64,000 nt of DNA, taken from positions 992,001 through 1,056,000 of the forward strand of contig NGZR01000003.1 of assembly GCA_002197995.1 (NCBI GenBank), in the 5' to 3' direction. Positions within the stretch are counted from its first letter, which is position 1; every line of letters starts with the position of its first letter. The notes under the pieces were generated by a model, which ran no database searches, was not told the DNA's origin, and was given only the letters and a program-made list of their open reading frames with translations. Made by a program: the position numbers and the translations under genes. The stretch comes from Gaeumannomyces sp. JS-464. Taxonomy: Eukaryota > Ascomycota > Sordariomycetes > Magnaporthales > Magnaporthaceae. Of the stretch, positions 11,988 to 23,600 are shown one piece after another.

Positions 11988-12987
11988 ATGGCGGAAAAAT
12001 TCGCTGTCGGGTGGTGGCGTAAGTAAAGAAACCCCCTTTTTCTCCCATCTCCTGGCCCCTGTGGTGGAGGCGGTGAGGGACCTGATTTTGAGACGCTCCG
12101 CGCCTTGTTCGAGACTACTAACCGGCGTCGCATTCCAACAGAGTTCGTACCATTCCTGGGCTATCACCATGTGCTCATGATCCTGATCGGAGTCGCCATC
12201 ATCCTACTATCATTACTGCTGGCAGGGTGCTCGTCGTCATCACCACTGATACCCGACATCTTCCTGCTATCACTATACTACCAAAAATACACGGCCGTCC
12301 CGGACACGGCACAGGTCAACTACAACTTCAACCAGGCCATCAGCAACATCGCCGGTAACGCTCGCCTCCAGGCCCGCGTCGGCTACTTTGGTATCTGCGT
12401 CAACGCTGATGGCGGCTCCTGGCTCTGCTCCAACAATGCCACCTCCCTGGCCGACCAGATCGCCGTCGATCAGGACCCTCTGAACCTGATCTGGCTGGCC
12501 GCCCAGTTCAAGGACATGATTGTCTTTCCCTACCTTATGTGAGTTGCCTTGCCACAACCCCCTGCTCCATGTACTTTGTCCCGTCGTGTCACTAACAGAC
12601 ATTTTACCTTGCAGCATCATCGCTATCATCTTCGCTTTCATTTGCCTGCTCCTCCTGGCCACCTTCCCTGGCTGGCACGAGGACACCGACAGCGAGGGCT
12701 CCGAGCGCGAGGTCAAGCCTTTCCCGTCCAGGCCCGTCAGCCAGGTCGCGCTGGCCATCATCTTCATCGCTAGTATCTTTGTCCTGGTCAGCGTCCTCTG
12801 GCAACACACCGCCTCGGTAGCAGCAAGCGTCATAGCCCAAGACTTTGGCAACGGCAGCGTCCTGAGCGGCGTAGGGACAAGCGCCATGGTAATGGGCTGG
12901 TTCAGTTTTACGCTGCTCATCATTGTTACCATCGGCCTCCTGGTCATGATCCTCAGCATACGCGTCCTCAGCCAGCTGGCAGGATGA
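11988..12987 (+). CDS. FIG1: Fig1-family membrane protein (mating fusion / calcium influx)
   Basis: Three exons, 11988-12018 (only 31 nt), 12142-12538 and 12615-12987, giving 266 residues. Intron 1 has donor GTAAGT, a perfect CTACTAAC branch site and acceptor ACAG; intron 2 starts GTGAGT. Fig1 proteins are claudin-like, four-helix plasma membrane proteins needed for low-affinity calcium uptake and cell fusion during mating. Helix 1 is VLMILIGVAIILLSLLLAGC. An extracellular loop follows, with the family motif GYFGICVNADGGSWLC, equivalent to the claudin G-x-C-x-C signature. Helices 2-4 are in exon 3 (IIAIIFAFICLLLLATF, VALAIIFIASIFVLVSVLW, FSFTLLIIVTIGLLVMILSI). The micro-exon start is supported by phase agreement, joining GWW to QFVPFLGYHH. 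Confidence 0.9.
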
Positions 12988-14304
12988 TGACCGCACCCTC
13001 CTGACCGGAAGCTGGTGAAGAGGATGTGCCTTTGTGTTTTGGAGGAAGCCAGCGAGAGGAAAGAAAGACAAGACGAACGAGCAACCACACTCCTTTTTCG
13101 TTTCCTCCTACCCTTTAAGCCCTGCGTTCGTGGGACCGGGCAAGGCGAGGCAAAAAGGGCTGTTGCAGGCACGCAGTGGGGCATTGAGTCTATAGCACCA
13201 GCCAGTAAACAGGCCAGGTCTGGACACAGGTGCTCATGGGCAGGTAGCCGGTTTTCCCCGACGAGACCAGTCTGTCCTGAGGGCGTCGCACCCCCACTAC
13301 ACCCAACCCACCAGGGCCCTCCGCGGGTCATTGGCTTCCCTTGTCGACAGTCTGTGGCCGTCTGCTATGACGAGACCACGTCCGTCTGCGGGATGCTTAT
13401 CGGGTGTGCCTTATAGGCAACCAAGGTGGTTTGCCATGCGCGTGTGGGAGGTTTGTTTGGATTGCATCTTGGGACTGGGATATTTCTTCTTTTCTTTTTC
13501 TTTTTTTTCTTCTTTTTTTTCACGGGTGGTCGGACGGCCTTGCCCTGCAATTCTTGTTTGACTGGGTAATTTTTTGTGCTAAATATGAGGGCGAGCATCA
13601 ATATGTTTCTTCCAAGGGGGTGACCTGTACATGATGAAGAGATGAAATACCTCAAATGGATCGCATCAGGGAAAACGGAGTTAATAAAGATGGCATGTTT
13701 TGTTTTTGTATGTTCTCTTTATCATTTTTGTCACCCGTGTTTTACGAGCGACCTAGCTTCTATTTTATGGGCTTTTTAGGTATTAGTTTAATCAGTTTAA
13801 ATAGGTAGCCAACGCCCCAACCTCACTCTCACCATCACCTGTGGTCCCTCCATCGTGTCCTAACAGTGCTTCGCTGATGGTCGTCTCACACGTCTTGCAC
13901 AAGCCTTGTGTCAACAACCTTGTTTTTATGCTTTGTCATGCTAGCAGCTCACTGTCGAAGTTTGTCTATGACGGCCAGGGAGGGGAGGGTTCAAGCTCGA
14001 ACATGTTAAAAACACACTGCTTTGTGCTAAGCTGGTCTTGGATGATGACTGACTGCTCCGACGTAGGTATCCGCAGCTCTTACAGCCCCTTCACCCCTGT
14101 ATTTTCTGTGCACGGTTTATTTCTCGCGTCATAACGACGGTATTTATTTCCTGTGATAAGTCGAACGGTATCATTTCATACCAATAGACCGTCCCAACGC
14201 AGTGTTGGGAGATTGCATCTCGCTTAACTCACCATGGAATTTTCTTTGGAGAACGCAAATTGATTAGGCAGATTGAATCAAGATCAAACCTAAGCTTACC
14301 CGCC
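12988..14304. other. Intergenic downstream of FIG1
   Basis: No gene seen. A pyrimidine tract (TTCTTTT-type) lies at about 13,485-13,523 and an AT-rich stretch at 13,680-13,805, consistent with 3' UTR and terminator sequence. Confidence 0.5.
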
Positions 14305-14490
14305 TCACGTCTGGAGCGCCTCCCCGCAACGGCCGCAGTGGTCCAGCTGGACGGTGACGGTCCCCTCGATGTCCTGGGTGAACCTGATGCACTTTTTGCT
14401 CCGCTTGCAGGGCCTGGAGACGAGGTCCTCCGTTTCTAGGGCCTTCTTGCATCCGATGCACTGGTACATGTAGCGTGTGTAGTAGCACAT
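14305..14490 (-). CDS. Small cysteine-rich protein, possible zinc-binding domain
   Basis: A 61-residue frame starting at an ATG in good context (GCAACCATGTG on the minus strand). Its seven cysteines are spaced like a zinc ribbon: C-x2-C (QCIGCKK) near residue 11, PCKRSKKC near 28-34, and a final C-x2-C (DHCGRCGE) near 52. It begins MCYYTRYMYQC. I recall small proteins of this look in other filamentous fungi but cannot name a family. The same frame stays open upstream without a better ATG. A GTGAGG donor sits at the end (CAGAC|GTGAGG), so a further short exon is possible. Function unknown; metal binding is an inference from spacing. Confidence 0.5.
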   Translation of the reverse strand: MCYYTRYMYQCIGCKKALETEDLVSRPCKRSKKCIRFTQDIEGTVTVQLDHCGRCGEALQT

Positions 14491-15159
14491 GGTTGCTGCA
14501 ACGCTTCGGGATCTCCTGTCGATCCTTACCTTTTCCTTGTTAGTTCCGCAATGGGAGTGTGGAGAGTACCCCTTTTTGGGCCTGTAAAAAGATCCTAGTG
14601 GTTTGTAGTGGCTTGTACTGTCTCTAAGCTTGTGTAGAGACGGCTCAAACACACCTCAGAACCCTCTTAGAAGCCTTGAACCCTATAGTTAGCTGACTCG
14701 AAGCGGTGCGAATGTTGCTGGAGCATCTCAAGGATGTCTCGATAAAGGGTACTATGGGACAATATATAGATACGAGGGACTTCATATTCTGTTCCAGTGG
14801 ACAAAGAAGCCCTTGCAAGCTGTCGCGGCTCCATTGATACATTGACTTTCCAACAATGCTCGATATTGAGCTCAGCCTCCATGAATGGAATGGCGAGACG
14901 AGACAATCCTCCTTAGTCCCACATCCTTTGTCAGACTGCGATTATCAGGGGTAAGGCTTCAGTGTAACTACCCAATCTCGGATCTCAGGAGGAAACAAAG
15001 CATGATGATGGGCGGAGGTGACGCTGGAATAGGCCAGCTGCGTTATCCGATATGGCAAAGCGGGGATGCCGCAGCAGGAGCATCATATCGGATAAAAGAA
15101 AAGGGCATGCCAGCAGCGCTACCCAGGCGACCTCGGCCGCCTCAGCATAACGGCAAAGC
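14491..15159. other. Intergenic between the small Cys-rich gene and the GNAT gene
   Basis: I see no coding signal in these roughly 670 bases. They contain the 3' flank of the acetyltransferase and the presumed promoter of the small gene, both on the minus strand. Confidence 0.5.
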
Positions 15160-15983
15160 TCAGCTCCTCCGCCTCGCCCTCGACCCGGTCCGGTCGGCGA
15201 CCTTTTCGAAGCCGAAGCGGGCGTAGACGCGCTCGCCCATGGGGCTAGCCTCGACGGCCGCCCAGGCGCGCTCCTCATCGGCCAGCCGCAGGCCCTCGGC
15301 CACGATGCTCGACGCCGCGCCCCGGCGCCGGTGCGCCCGGTCCGTCACCAGCAGCTCCATGGCCCACCAGTCGCGGATGCCGGCGCCCTGGCGCAGGTGG
15401 TCGCGCCGGACGGCCGCGCTGGCCTCGGCCAGGGCCGCCTCGCGCGCCGCCGACCCGTCGCGCCGCGGCACGAGGTCCCTGCGCGCGAGGAGCCAGCGCT
15501 CCAGGGATGCGTTGAGGGCTGTGAGAGGGGGAGGGGCGTCGTCCGGGAGACAAATGTCAGCAAGGGCGGGGAAGGGTGTGGATGAGGGACGGAAGTTTCG
15601 ACAACGAGGGGCGGGGGGGTTGCCTCACCGTCCAGCCTGTTGATCCACGTGTTCTTCTCGCTTATGCGCTTGCGGGCCGCGCGGCAGTCTCCCACGCGTT
15701 CCCAGATGCCGTATGAAATGACGGTCCGGGGCCGTTGGGCAGCAGCAGGGGCCACGGCAGAGTCGGGCGGGTGGTCGCCGTCTTCCAGCTCGACGACGAG
15801 GAAGCGCACGCGGGGGTCGAACATCATCTTCTTGAGCTGGACGTGCCAGAAAAAGACATTGTCGTCCGGGTAGATGCGGCGGTTCTGCCACTGGTAGTCG
15901 AAGGTCGGGTCGTCCCGGAGCGACGTCACCGTGATCTCGGCGAGCCGCGAGAGGTCTCTGGTCTCAGCTGGTCGGAGGCGCAT
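15160..15983 (-). CDS. GNAT-family N-acetyltransferase
   Basis: Two exons on the minus strand, 15983-15629 and 15518-15160, joined in phase 1 (donor GTGAGG, acceptor CACAG), giving 237 residues. GNAT enzymes transfer acetyl from acetyl-CoA to amines. The N-terminus has the usual first strand, MRLRPAETRDLSRLAEI, followed by SLRDDPTFDYQWQNRR. A central strand, RVRFLVVELED, precedes ISYGIWERVG. The acetyl-CoA signature is in exon 2: strand WWAMELLVTDRAHRRRGAAS, where R-R-G-A matches the Q/R-x-x-G-x-A pyrophosphate loop. GLRLADEERAWAAVEASPMG and YARFGFEKV complete the fold. This layout is common in fungal GNATs of unknown substrate. No targeting signal is visible. Confidence 0.85.
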
Positions 15984-17130
15984 GTTGCCGTGGCACTCTG
16001 TGATCTGGTCTGAGGCTTTTTGTCTTTCATCTCGATCGCGTGCCGGAAGCGACCTTATATTTCCTTGTCAGCCTCTTCCCCTCGACCACCGGTATCCTTA
16101 GCTCTCTCTTGCACACCCGTTAGTTGCGTGTCTGTTGGTGGTTTGCCCAATGAGCACCCTGGCTTTCTTGTGACCATGCAGCTTGCGAGGCGCGCCTCCC
16201 ACCGGCTCGCCATCCGCGCAAACCGAGGAGGGGCTCGTATTGGCATTGTAAAAGCAACATATCACTGCGGGTTGTGACGTATCATTGCTAGTGAGAGGAA
16301 TAGAGACCAGCAATAAAAAGTAATAAAAAAAAAAAAAAAGAAAACCAGCGCGCCATATGTGATTCGTATTGGCGATGTCACATGTCACAAACAGACATGC
16401 TGGCTAACGCAGACGGTGAGCGGCTGGGAGGGTGCATGTGCCACTCCACGGGGGTTTTTATGGACGCGGAGAGATGCCGGACCAAGCCGGCTGCCACCAT
16501 GGGGCTGTGAATCCCCGATCGCAAGTGGTTGGCCAATCGAGGATGGGGGTAGCTACAGAAATGTTAGGGTGCCACGCGAGACAAGGGGCTAGGTCGTGAC
16601 GGCCGGCACAGACAAATGGCTTTTTTTTTCCTATCGCACATCCGGCTGCCCCTGACTGACATCGGGGATACCCTGGCATATTATCCGGCTGCTTGAGGAC
16701 TTGCTTCTGAGCTAGCAGGCTAGAAGTACCAACAAGCGCCACCGCCCCTCTCCCTCGTCTAAAACCAGCCCGGCAGTTTTGCTTGTCGGTCGGGTCTTTG
16801 TCAAGTTGCCAAAATCGGAGGCCCAAGGAACCGGTTCGCCAGCTCGTGTTCCGGTGTGGGCTCCCTGTTGACCGATTCTCTCATCGGTCCAAGGTTGGCG
16901 AATCCGGCTGCGAGACGACACACCCGTGTGCAGGAAAGCCCCCATTGGCCATCTGCTCCTCACCGCGTCTGTCCTTGTATCCAATAGGTCTTGGGGGTGG
17001 TGGTGCCCCATGATGACAAGGTTCATTGACCGCATGTGCTCAACCCTCCGCGTCTCTGAGCCTCAAAGCCCCGAGAAGACTGAAAAGGATCAGCCCCGAC
17101 GCCAGTGCTGGTGACGAATAGGTCACCTGG
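15984..17130. other. Intergenic between GNAT and MFS genes
   Basis: Upstream region of the acetyltransferase and 3' flank of the transporter, both on the minus strand. An A-run lies near 16,326-16,339 and a T-run near 16,621-16,629. No coding signal seen. Confidence 0.5.
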
Positions 17131-19570
17131 TCAGCGGACCACGCGAGATCGGCGGGATGAGGCCGCGGCCGTGTAGCTGTACGTACAGTAGTCGCTCTGG
17201 ATGGAGCCAGCGAGGGCATCGAATATCTTGCTTTTAAGTTCGCTCGGGAGCGACCGCGCGTAGTCTAGGCTTTTCAGGCTCCTCCGGATAACCTGCAATA
17301 GCCATTAGAAGGCCGGCGTCTGAGAACAAGCAAGAAGGGTTGACAGGATGTGGCTACCTCGTCCGTCACGGCAGGGTCGCTTGCAAGCCTTAGTCTCACC
17401 ATTGAACGCATCAAAGCGGTTGATACGGTGATGGCAATGTCGGCTACAAACGCCAGGACAAGATCAAAAGTGGCGTACATCGGTGGCTGGTCTGCTGATG
17501 GTGTAAGTCATGCGCGAAGGAGACGGGGGCTGAGATAGGCGGTCGGCAACGCGTGCAGCCACGGAAATATATGGCACCATGGTCGGACCACTTACCGATC
17601 TTGTCGACAACCAAGAAAAGGGCGGTGATCAAGCAGTTTTCCACGATACCCATGGCGAAGCCGATTGCCGCCAACAAGGATATGTACGTTATGACACCCG
17701 TGGCTAGAGTGGGCCCAGTCGGTTAGCTGTGCGCGTCGACGCGACTGACGGGAATTGATGTAAGGTTCCTTACTGGTAGATGTCAATGCCAGCGTAAAGT
17801 AGACGGCCGCGAGGGCTGCCATGTTGATCATGAGCAGCTTCTTGAACCGCTTAGTTTTCTTGATGATGATTCCAGCGAGGACGGCGCCAAGAGGCCTGAC
17901 AGCAAAGATAACGGAGAGGGCCCAATCTTTGAGCATGGCTGCGCTTTGAATATCGATATAGAGTGACAGATTGAAGATGACCTTTTGGCAGAGCAATGGT
18001 CAGTGCTGTGCTCCAAGGGATGCTCTACGATGCGGCAAGCACAACGGATGGCGAGAACTTGCCGAGTTGTAGGCAAAGACAACGCCAGCAGCAGCGGCAA
18101 TGACCATGAGTGCGTTTTTATTGCTTAGTAGCCCTATCGGAATGATAGGCAGTGCTGCCTTGGATTCAGCCCAGCAGAAAAGTGCCAGGAAAATTGGAGA
18201 GATGCCCACAAGGGTGATTTCGAGGGGATGGTCCCATGGAAGGACCTCTCCACCCAAGCTGATAGCCATGAGAGGAGCGACAACAGCAAGCAGCAGAGTA
18301 ACCCCGCCCATGGCGTCAAACGGGCGCTGCCTTAAGCTCGGCATAGGGGGCAGTACCTCTATGCGCGCACTCCGTGTGTAGATGACGCTGGCGGTAACCA
18401 GAGCACAAGACACAAACATCATGGCGTATTCAGCATCAAAGGTTCTGCCAGTCACCAATCTAGTCAGTGTCTGCTTTGCTTCCAGCATGTGTAATTCTGG
18501 TGATGACAGAACTTACGCCCGCCACCCAAACCTGGAAGCAATGGAGGAGCCAAGGGGTCCGCCTGAGATCTCGGCCAAGGTGTTCGTTGCAAGGACCCCG
18601 CTTCTCCATAGTGGAATCTCGGTGACACTAACAAGATCTACACGATGGTTTAGAAAAACCGACCAGGCCCCTTTGGAGAAATATGCCGGTCTCCATCACT
18701 TATCGAGAGTGTTCGGGGGAGCTCACCGCTGATTACTATGACCGTCAACAAAGAGAGGCCTGATTTCCCCAGGCCGACAACAACTCGTGAGAGCACCAAC
18801 GCCCAAATATTTGCTGACAGCGAGCACGACAGAAGACCCTGGGCACAGAGCCAAACAGCAGCCAGGAGAGGCAGTTGGACGCCACGAGAGAGCGATAGGT
18901 GGCTGTACTGATGGCAGGTGAGGGGCTCTAGTCAGTATGGGATGAGAGTAGCGTTCTCAAGGGCGGCCCAGCACTGCGGTCAAGGGGGGCTGACAAGGGG
19001 TTGTGAGGCCGATTCGCTGATGGAGCCGGCGAGGACAATCCACACAGCGTTGCCGAGGTTGTTCAGGTCCGAAGCTATGCCATTAGGTAATGATTAGATC
19101 GGTTATCACTAGCGGAGAGACATGACTGCTTTGCAGAAAACCAGGGGACGGGGCCACCGACCAAGTAGCTTGTTGTAACTGGTGACGAGGAAGGCCAAGT
19201 CGAACGACTGGGTGAAGGAGCTGCAGGCAAAGCAGCCGATATGTGTGGGAATTTTGTTAGTGCATGTATCTACTACGTCGCCCTGTCTACGAAGTATCAA
19301 GCATCATGCTGCTACCGCAGGCTCTCTGCCTATCAGGGAAGATACAGGTTATGGCAGAGAAGTTAGATATGAAAAGGGGGCTGCAAACCCCACGACGAGG
19401 CCGGCGGCCAACAAAACAAGAGCCACCCTGTGCCGGCCTGGGCTGCGGTCCTCTGCGGCACTCGGAAGTGCTAGGTTGGGCGGTCCATAGAAGAGGGCTT
19501 GCATGTCGTGCTCGGACTCGGACAAGAGCGCGGTTCTGTCCGAGACGTGGCCCGGAAAAGTTGACGCCAT
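17131..19570 (-). CDS. MFS transporter, drug/amino-acid (DHA2, Vba-like) type
   Basis: About ten exons on the minus strand from ATG 19570 to TGA 17131. Major facilitator proteins move small solutes across membranes; the Vba/DHA2 branch has 14 helices and often acts at the vacuole or plasma membrane. After an acidic N-terminus (ALLSESEHD) come helix 1 (VALVLLAAGLVVGFAA), SDLNNLGNAVWIVLAGSI, WALVLSRVVVGLGKSG and LGSSIASRFGWR. FDAMGGVTLLLAVVAPLMAI, then VIFNLSLYIDIQ, LLAAIGFAMGIVENCLITAL and FDLVLAFVADIAITVS follow. The tail SLDYARSLPSELKSKIF resembles other fungal Vba-like proteins. Introns join in frame at KLL|A, QPL|Y, IS|D, RA|T, NS|V, ST|T, KI|D and DE|V. The NS|V intron (17982-18062) starts GC, not GT. 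The first junction, near 19,400-19,230, is unresolved. It diverges from the Zn2Cys6 gene. Confidence 0.85.
17982..18062 (-). other. Probable GC-AG intron in the MFS gene
   Basis: 81-nt intron with donor TCG|GCAAGT and acceptor AAAAG|GTC on the minus strand. It joins FAYNS to VIFNLSLY in phase 0. No GT donor nearby keeps the frame. GCAAGT is the consensus form of GC donors. Confidence 0.75.
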
Positions 19571-20664
19571 TGTCTCAACAGGCCAAGTACGGTTCGAGGA
19601 ATGGGGGATGGATGAACGGCGTCCCGCTTCAAGTGGCGCCAGGAGGGCAAAACGACCCCCAGCACATGATCGAGCTGAGCAGTCGGGCGAGGAGGCCACT
19701 GAAGAAATGACACGAGCAAAGGGAACAAGGAAGGCCCCTAATGGCCTCAGCGTCATGGATGGCCATTCGGCGGATGGTGGAGGTACCTATTTATTGGAAG
19801 CCTGGCAACCATCGGCTAAAGACATGCAACACTGGTGGGTGGATGCCTGGGCAGTGTCACTGCTCACTTCCTCCATGAGAGGGATTTCCATGACTCCATG
19901 AGAACGTCAATGTTTCTGCAGCCACTCATCCCGTCCCGCCTGTTGCTATCAGGACACCACCTCCATCTTTCGCGGCTGGCAGAAATCCCGGTTGGATGGG
20001 CTAGGCTTGGTATGGAGCTGAGCTTCAAACTGGAGGGGGTCGCGTCGCGGCGCCGGGCGTGGGGTGCGGCCAACCCCAGCAGGTGCCCATTCCCAAAGAG
20101 GCAACCGGTAAGACGGCAGCCAGTGAGCAGCGGGCAGGCACCGTGGCCCGCCGCCGCCCCATTGGGAAGGGGCGTTGAGGAGCACCCAAAGCGACCGAAA
20201 GACATGACGGCAGGCGGCAGGCACCCTCGCTTGGCCCTTAGCCGACAGACACCACATCGGGGCACGTTGGTTGGGGCTCCTGCCCAACCACGGCCCTCTT
20301 GGGATTCTGACAAATCAGGACCGCGCATCCCAGACCCAAGGACTGAGGCACCCATCCGCCCACCCATATTGCGTCCGCCAACTGTGCCTGGAAGAAGGGA
20401 CTCCCCGAGTTGAGTGACGGCGCCCAGGCACGCCAGCACCGCCAACACGACCACCACCACAACCACCACCACAACCACCACCACAACCATCACCCGTCCA
20501 AACCAGCCAGTGACTGTGCCACAAACGAACACACCACCTGCACACCCTCCCTCCCTTCCTGCTTGTCGGCCCCACCCCTGCCTCCCTGACACTCTCGCGC
20601 GCATTCCTAGCGACAATAGCCGCTGTCGGAGGCCCTCCATCGCCTGGATCAAAAGTCGCACTAT
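19571..20664. other. Shared divergent promoter region, MFS / Zn2Cys6 regulator
   Basis: 1.1 kb between two opposed start codons. It contains an ACC-rich microsatellite at 20450-20490. The short frames here are low-complexity and not gene-like. Co-regulation of the two flanking genes from this region is an inference from layout. Confidence 0.55.
20450..20490 (+). repeat. ACC-rich microsatellite, about three copies of a 12-bp unit
   Basis: Tandem AACCACCACCAC units, three to four copies, in the divergent promoter region about 180 nt upstream of the regulator's start codon. Confidence 0.85.
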
Positions 20665-23600
20665 ATGGAGGCCGACCACGGCGCTCGCTCCAGTGGTGGA
20701 CCTGATGCCACGGTTCAGGTTCATGCGAGCGGCGGCATGGCCGACGACAACAGCCGCCCCTTTTCCCCTCTCCAACTAGCCGTCAGCGCTGCCGAACTGC
20801 CACCCCCGCTGTTGCATGTGCTGAGTCCCTTCCACGTCGACATGGCCAGGGCGGCGCTGCCACTCGCCGGTGCCGCATCGGGCGCGCCGCCGCCCTTTGA
20901 CAATGCGCTGCCAGTTCTCGCCGCGCCCACCTTCGTGTTTCCTGCCTTTCTCCCCTATCACCCGGGGCCTGCCATTAGCCACCATCAGACCCACCCCCCA
21001 GCCATGCCGTGTGACCCCAGCTCGTGGCACTGCCCGGATCCAGAGCGTCTGGGTAGGGATTCAGCTCCCGTGCCCCCTTCGCCAACCGACGCCCGTCAGC
21101 ATGCCACTCTTGGCCTGTGTCGTGGGCAGGCACAGCAGCGCGCTAACACGTGTGCTACCCATCATGCAGGCTCTCCCTCGCCGTGGTGCAGCGTCAGACC
21201 CCCAGCAGACGTTGGCCATGACGTTGGAGTTTCCGAGGGCTTATCGCAGCATCTTTATACGCCAGTCCTGGCTCCTGCCGCTGCCGCTTCCTTGCCCGGT
21301 GCGCCCGTCTCTTGTGCCGACGCCGCCCGCCTCGGCGTCGACTCTGGAACCGCCAAAAGCGGCGGCAATGACGAACTGCAGCTTGCTGTACCACCACCCC
21401 TCCATGGAGGGCCCGCACCAATACACTTGGTTGGGTCCACGGTTGGCGACGTGATTTCATTTTCGACGAACCTGTCCAACTACGGCATGTCGACTTTCTC
21501 TGGGCCAGGCCACTTTGAGCAGCCCGTTTCCATTGGCCCAGAGCCGCTACAGCAGTCCCCCGAACCGCTGCCGGATCCTGGCTGGCCGTCCAACTATGCT
21601 TGGCGCCCCACGTACCTGAGTAGCTTCACATATCCTTCCGACTGCCCTCCGGATGGCCGGCCACATAGTCCCTCCGGGGATGTGACGACACACGTGTCTC
21701 CGCATCATACACAGTCCACCACAAGCAAGATCGCTCCCACACGGCCCCAGAAGGCTATTGCGTTCTTGTCTGGTGTTGGGGCGTCGCGGGGATCTCCTGT
21801 ATATGCTGCTCCTTCCGGTTCTTCTCGGCGTAGTCAAAACCGCCAGAAGATGATGCCGTACATGTCCCAGTTCGCCACATCCTCGACAAAGAGGAAATCT
21901 TTTTCCCCAGGTCGCCGGCAGGAGGTAGCGGAGACGAGAAAAAACGGCGCCTGCTTTACTTGCAAATTGCAAAAGGGACCTGTAGGTGTTTTACACTGTC
22001 TTGATCGCCGCTCGCATCCACGGACGGTATATCATTGTCTGTATGGGTGTGGTCTGTGCTAAAACCCACTCCACAGTGCGGTGGCGGTGGTATTGGGACA
22101 GGCGGTTCCTATGATGGTCGCCCTGCCTGCAAGACGTGTCGAGAGAGGCAGGCGAGAAATACGAACCCGGAGCTGGTAGTTCTGTGCTACAGATTGGATC
22201 TCAAAGACTGCTGCGTTTTCAGGAGAGGCAAGCAAGCCCTGTTCTGTGGTCTCCTTGGCCCCCATACCCCCTCTCGGAGCTGGTTGTGCCACATACGCTG
22301 CTGACACAAACACCTTGGTCTTAAAGCATCCCCGCTTCATCGAGTCGAAGGAAGGGAGACTATGTGCTGGGATTTCTCAAATGCAGGGATCACGCCGCTC
22401 CAGGTCAAGATGACGGGTCTAACCAGGACCAAGCCCCTGGAGGTGCAGTGCCGCCTCTTCCACAAGGTGGATACCGACCGCGTTGACAAGAACATCGGAG
22501 GCTCAAATCCCGGAGAGGTCTGGAGCCTCCCACCTTTTGCCGCCACAGACTTTGCAGGGATTAAGAGGGCTCTGGATGTGGACTCCCTCAGCTGGTGTGA
22601 TGGCTTCATCGGCGCACTCCGAAGCTCCCATCCTAGCCAACAGACTGAAGCGCTTGCAGAATGGCTTCATCTAGCGCGGCAGTACGCAGTAAGCCATGAT
22701 TGGTGCTTTGGTAGTCGGCTGCCAACGTGGCAGCCGCCGCGTGCGTTTTAAGAGGTCGGCTAACGGCGTCTGTTGGTTTTTTTTTTTTTTTTTTTTTTGC
22801 CTCACAGGACGACCAACCGAAGTCTCTGACATACCGTGCCCTGCAGGTGTGGACGGGGGCGAATCTTACTCAAGTCGAGAGGGCCTCACGGGTGAACAGA
22901 CACTGGATATCCACTAGGTACAGGACGAGAAGTCGGCACTCAACGGCCTCATCCCCATCCCTCCCATGCTCGACCTCCAGATCGACACGGTGATTATAAG
23001 GTGGATGTGTGTGGTGCAAGACGATCTGATGAAGGATCTCTTCAAAAAGATACGTGACAAAGATAAGCAGCACTTTCTGGACATTTTTCTCGCTATTTTC
23101 GTGCTCGCCTGTGCAGCCGAGTGTGTGGCATGCGAGCAGAGGGAATTCGTAAAGGAGTACGAAACATCTGTGGCAAGTCTCCCACTTCCCAGGCGGGATA
23201 GGCTAGGGGCCATTCATCCCTTATCTGGCAGCACGCGAATAGCTAACTTCGAGGCCATTCTGATTACAGGAGACAGGGGTCTACGGTTATGTAAAGGATT
23301 GGTCCGACAACATGGTGTCCCACCTTTCTTGGTCGGTCCGCCACCTGATATACACATTCAAGAAAGGCGCAGAACACATCATGCCGGTCGGGCTGCCGTC
23401 TCTGCCTAAGGCGGCCGGCATGGCAAAGCTAAGCGAGAAGTACCAGAGTGGCCTACGGGACACCCTGGAATCCTTGAGTAAGTCCTTCCTCCCCACCAGC
23501 ACCAGCACGCACTACCCCTTGCACCCTTGCTCCGTGCACTTGTCGAGCTCCACGCTACGCGCCTCGCAAACATTGGAACGGAACTGCCGGGCGAGTGAGG

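Noticed and set aside
11509..12048. 179-codon minus-strand frame over the FIG1 promoter and first exon
   Set aside because: Arg/Pro/Ser-rich antisense frame without protein-like structure.
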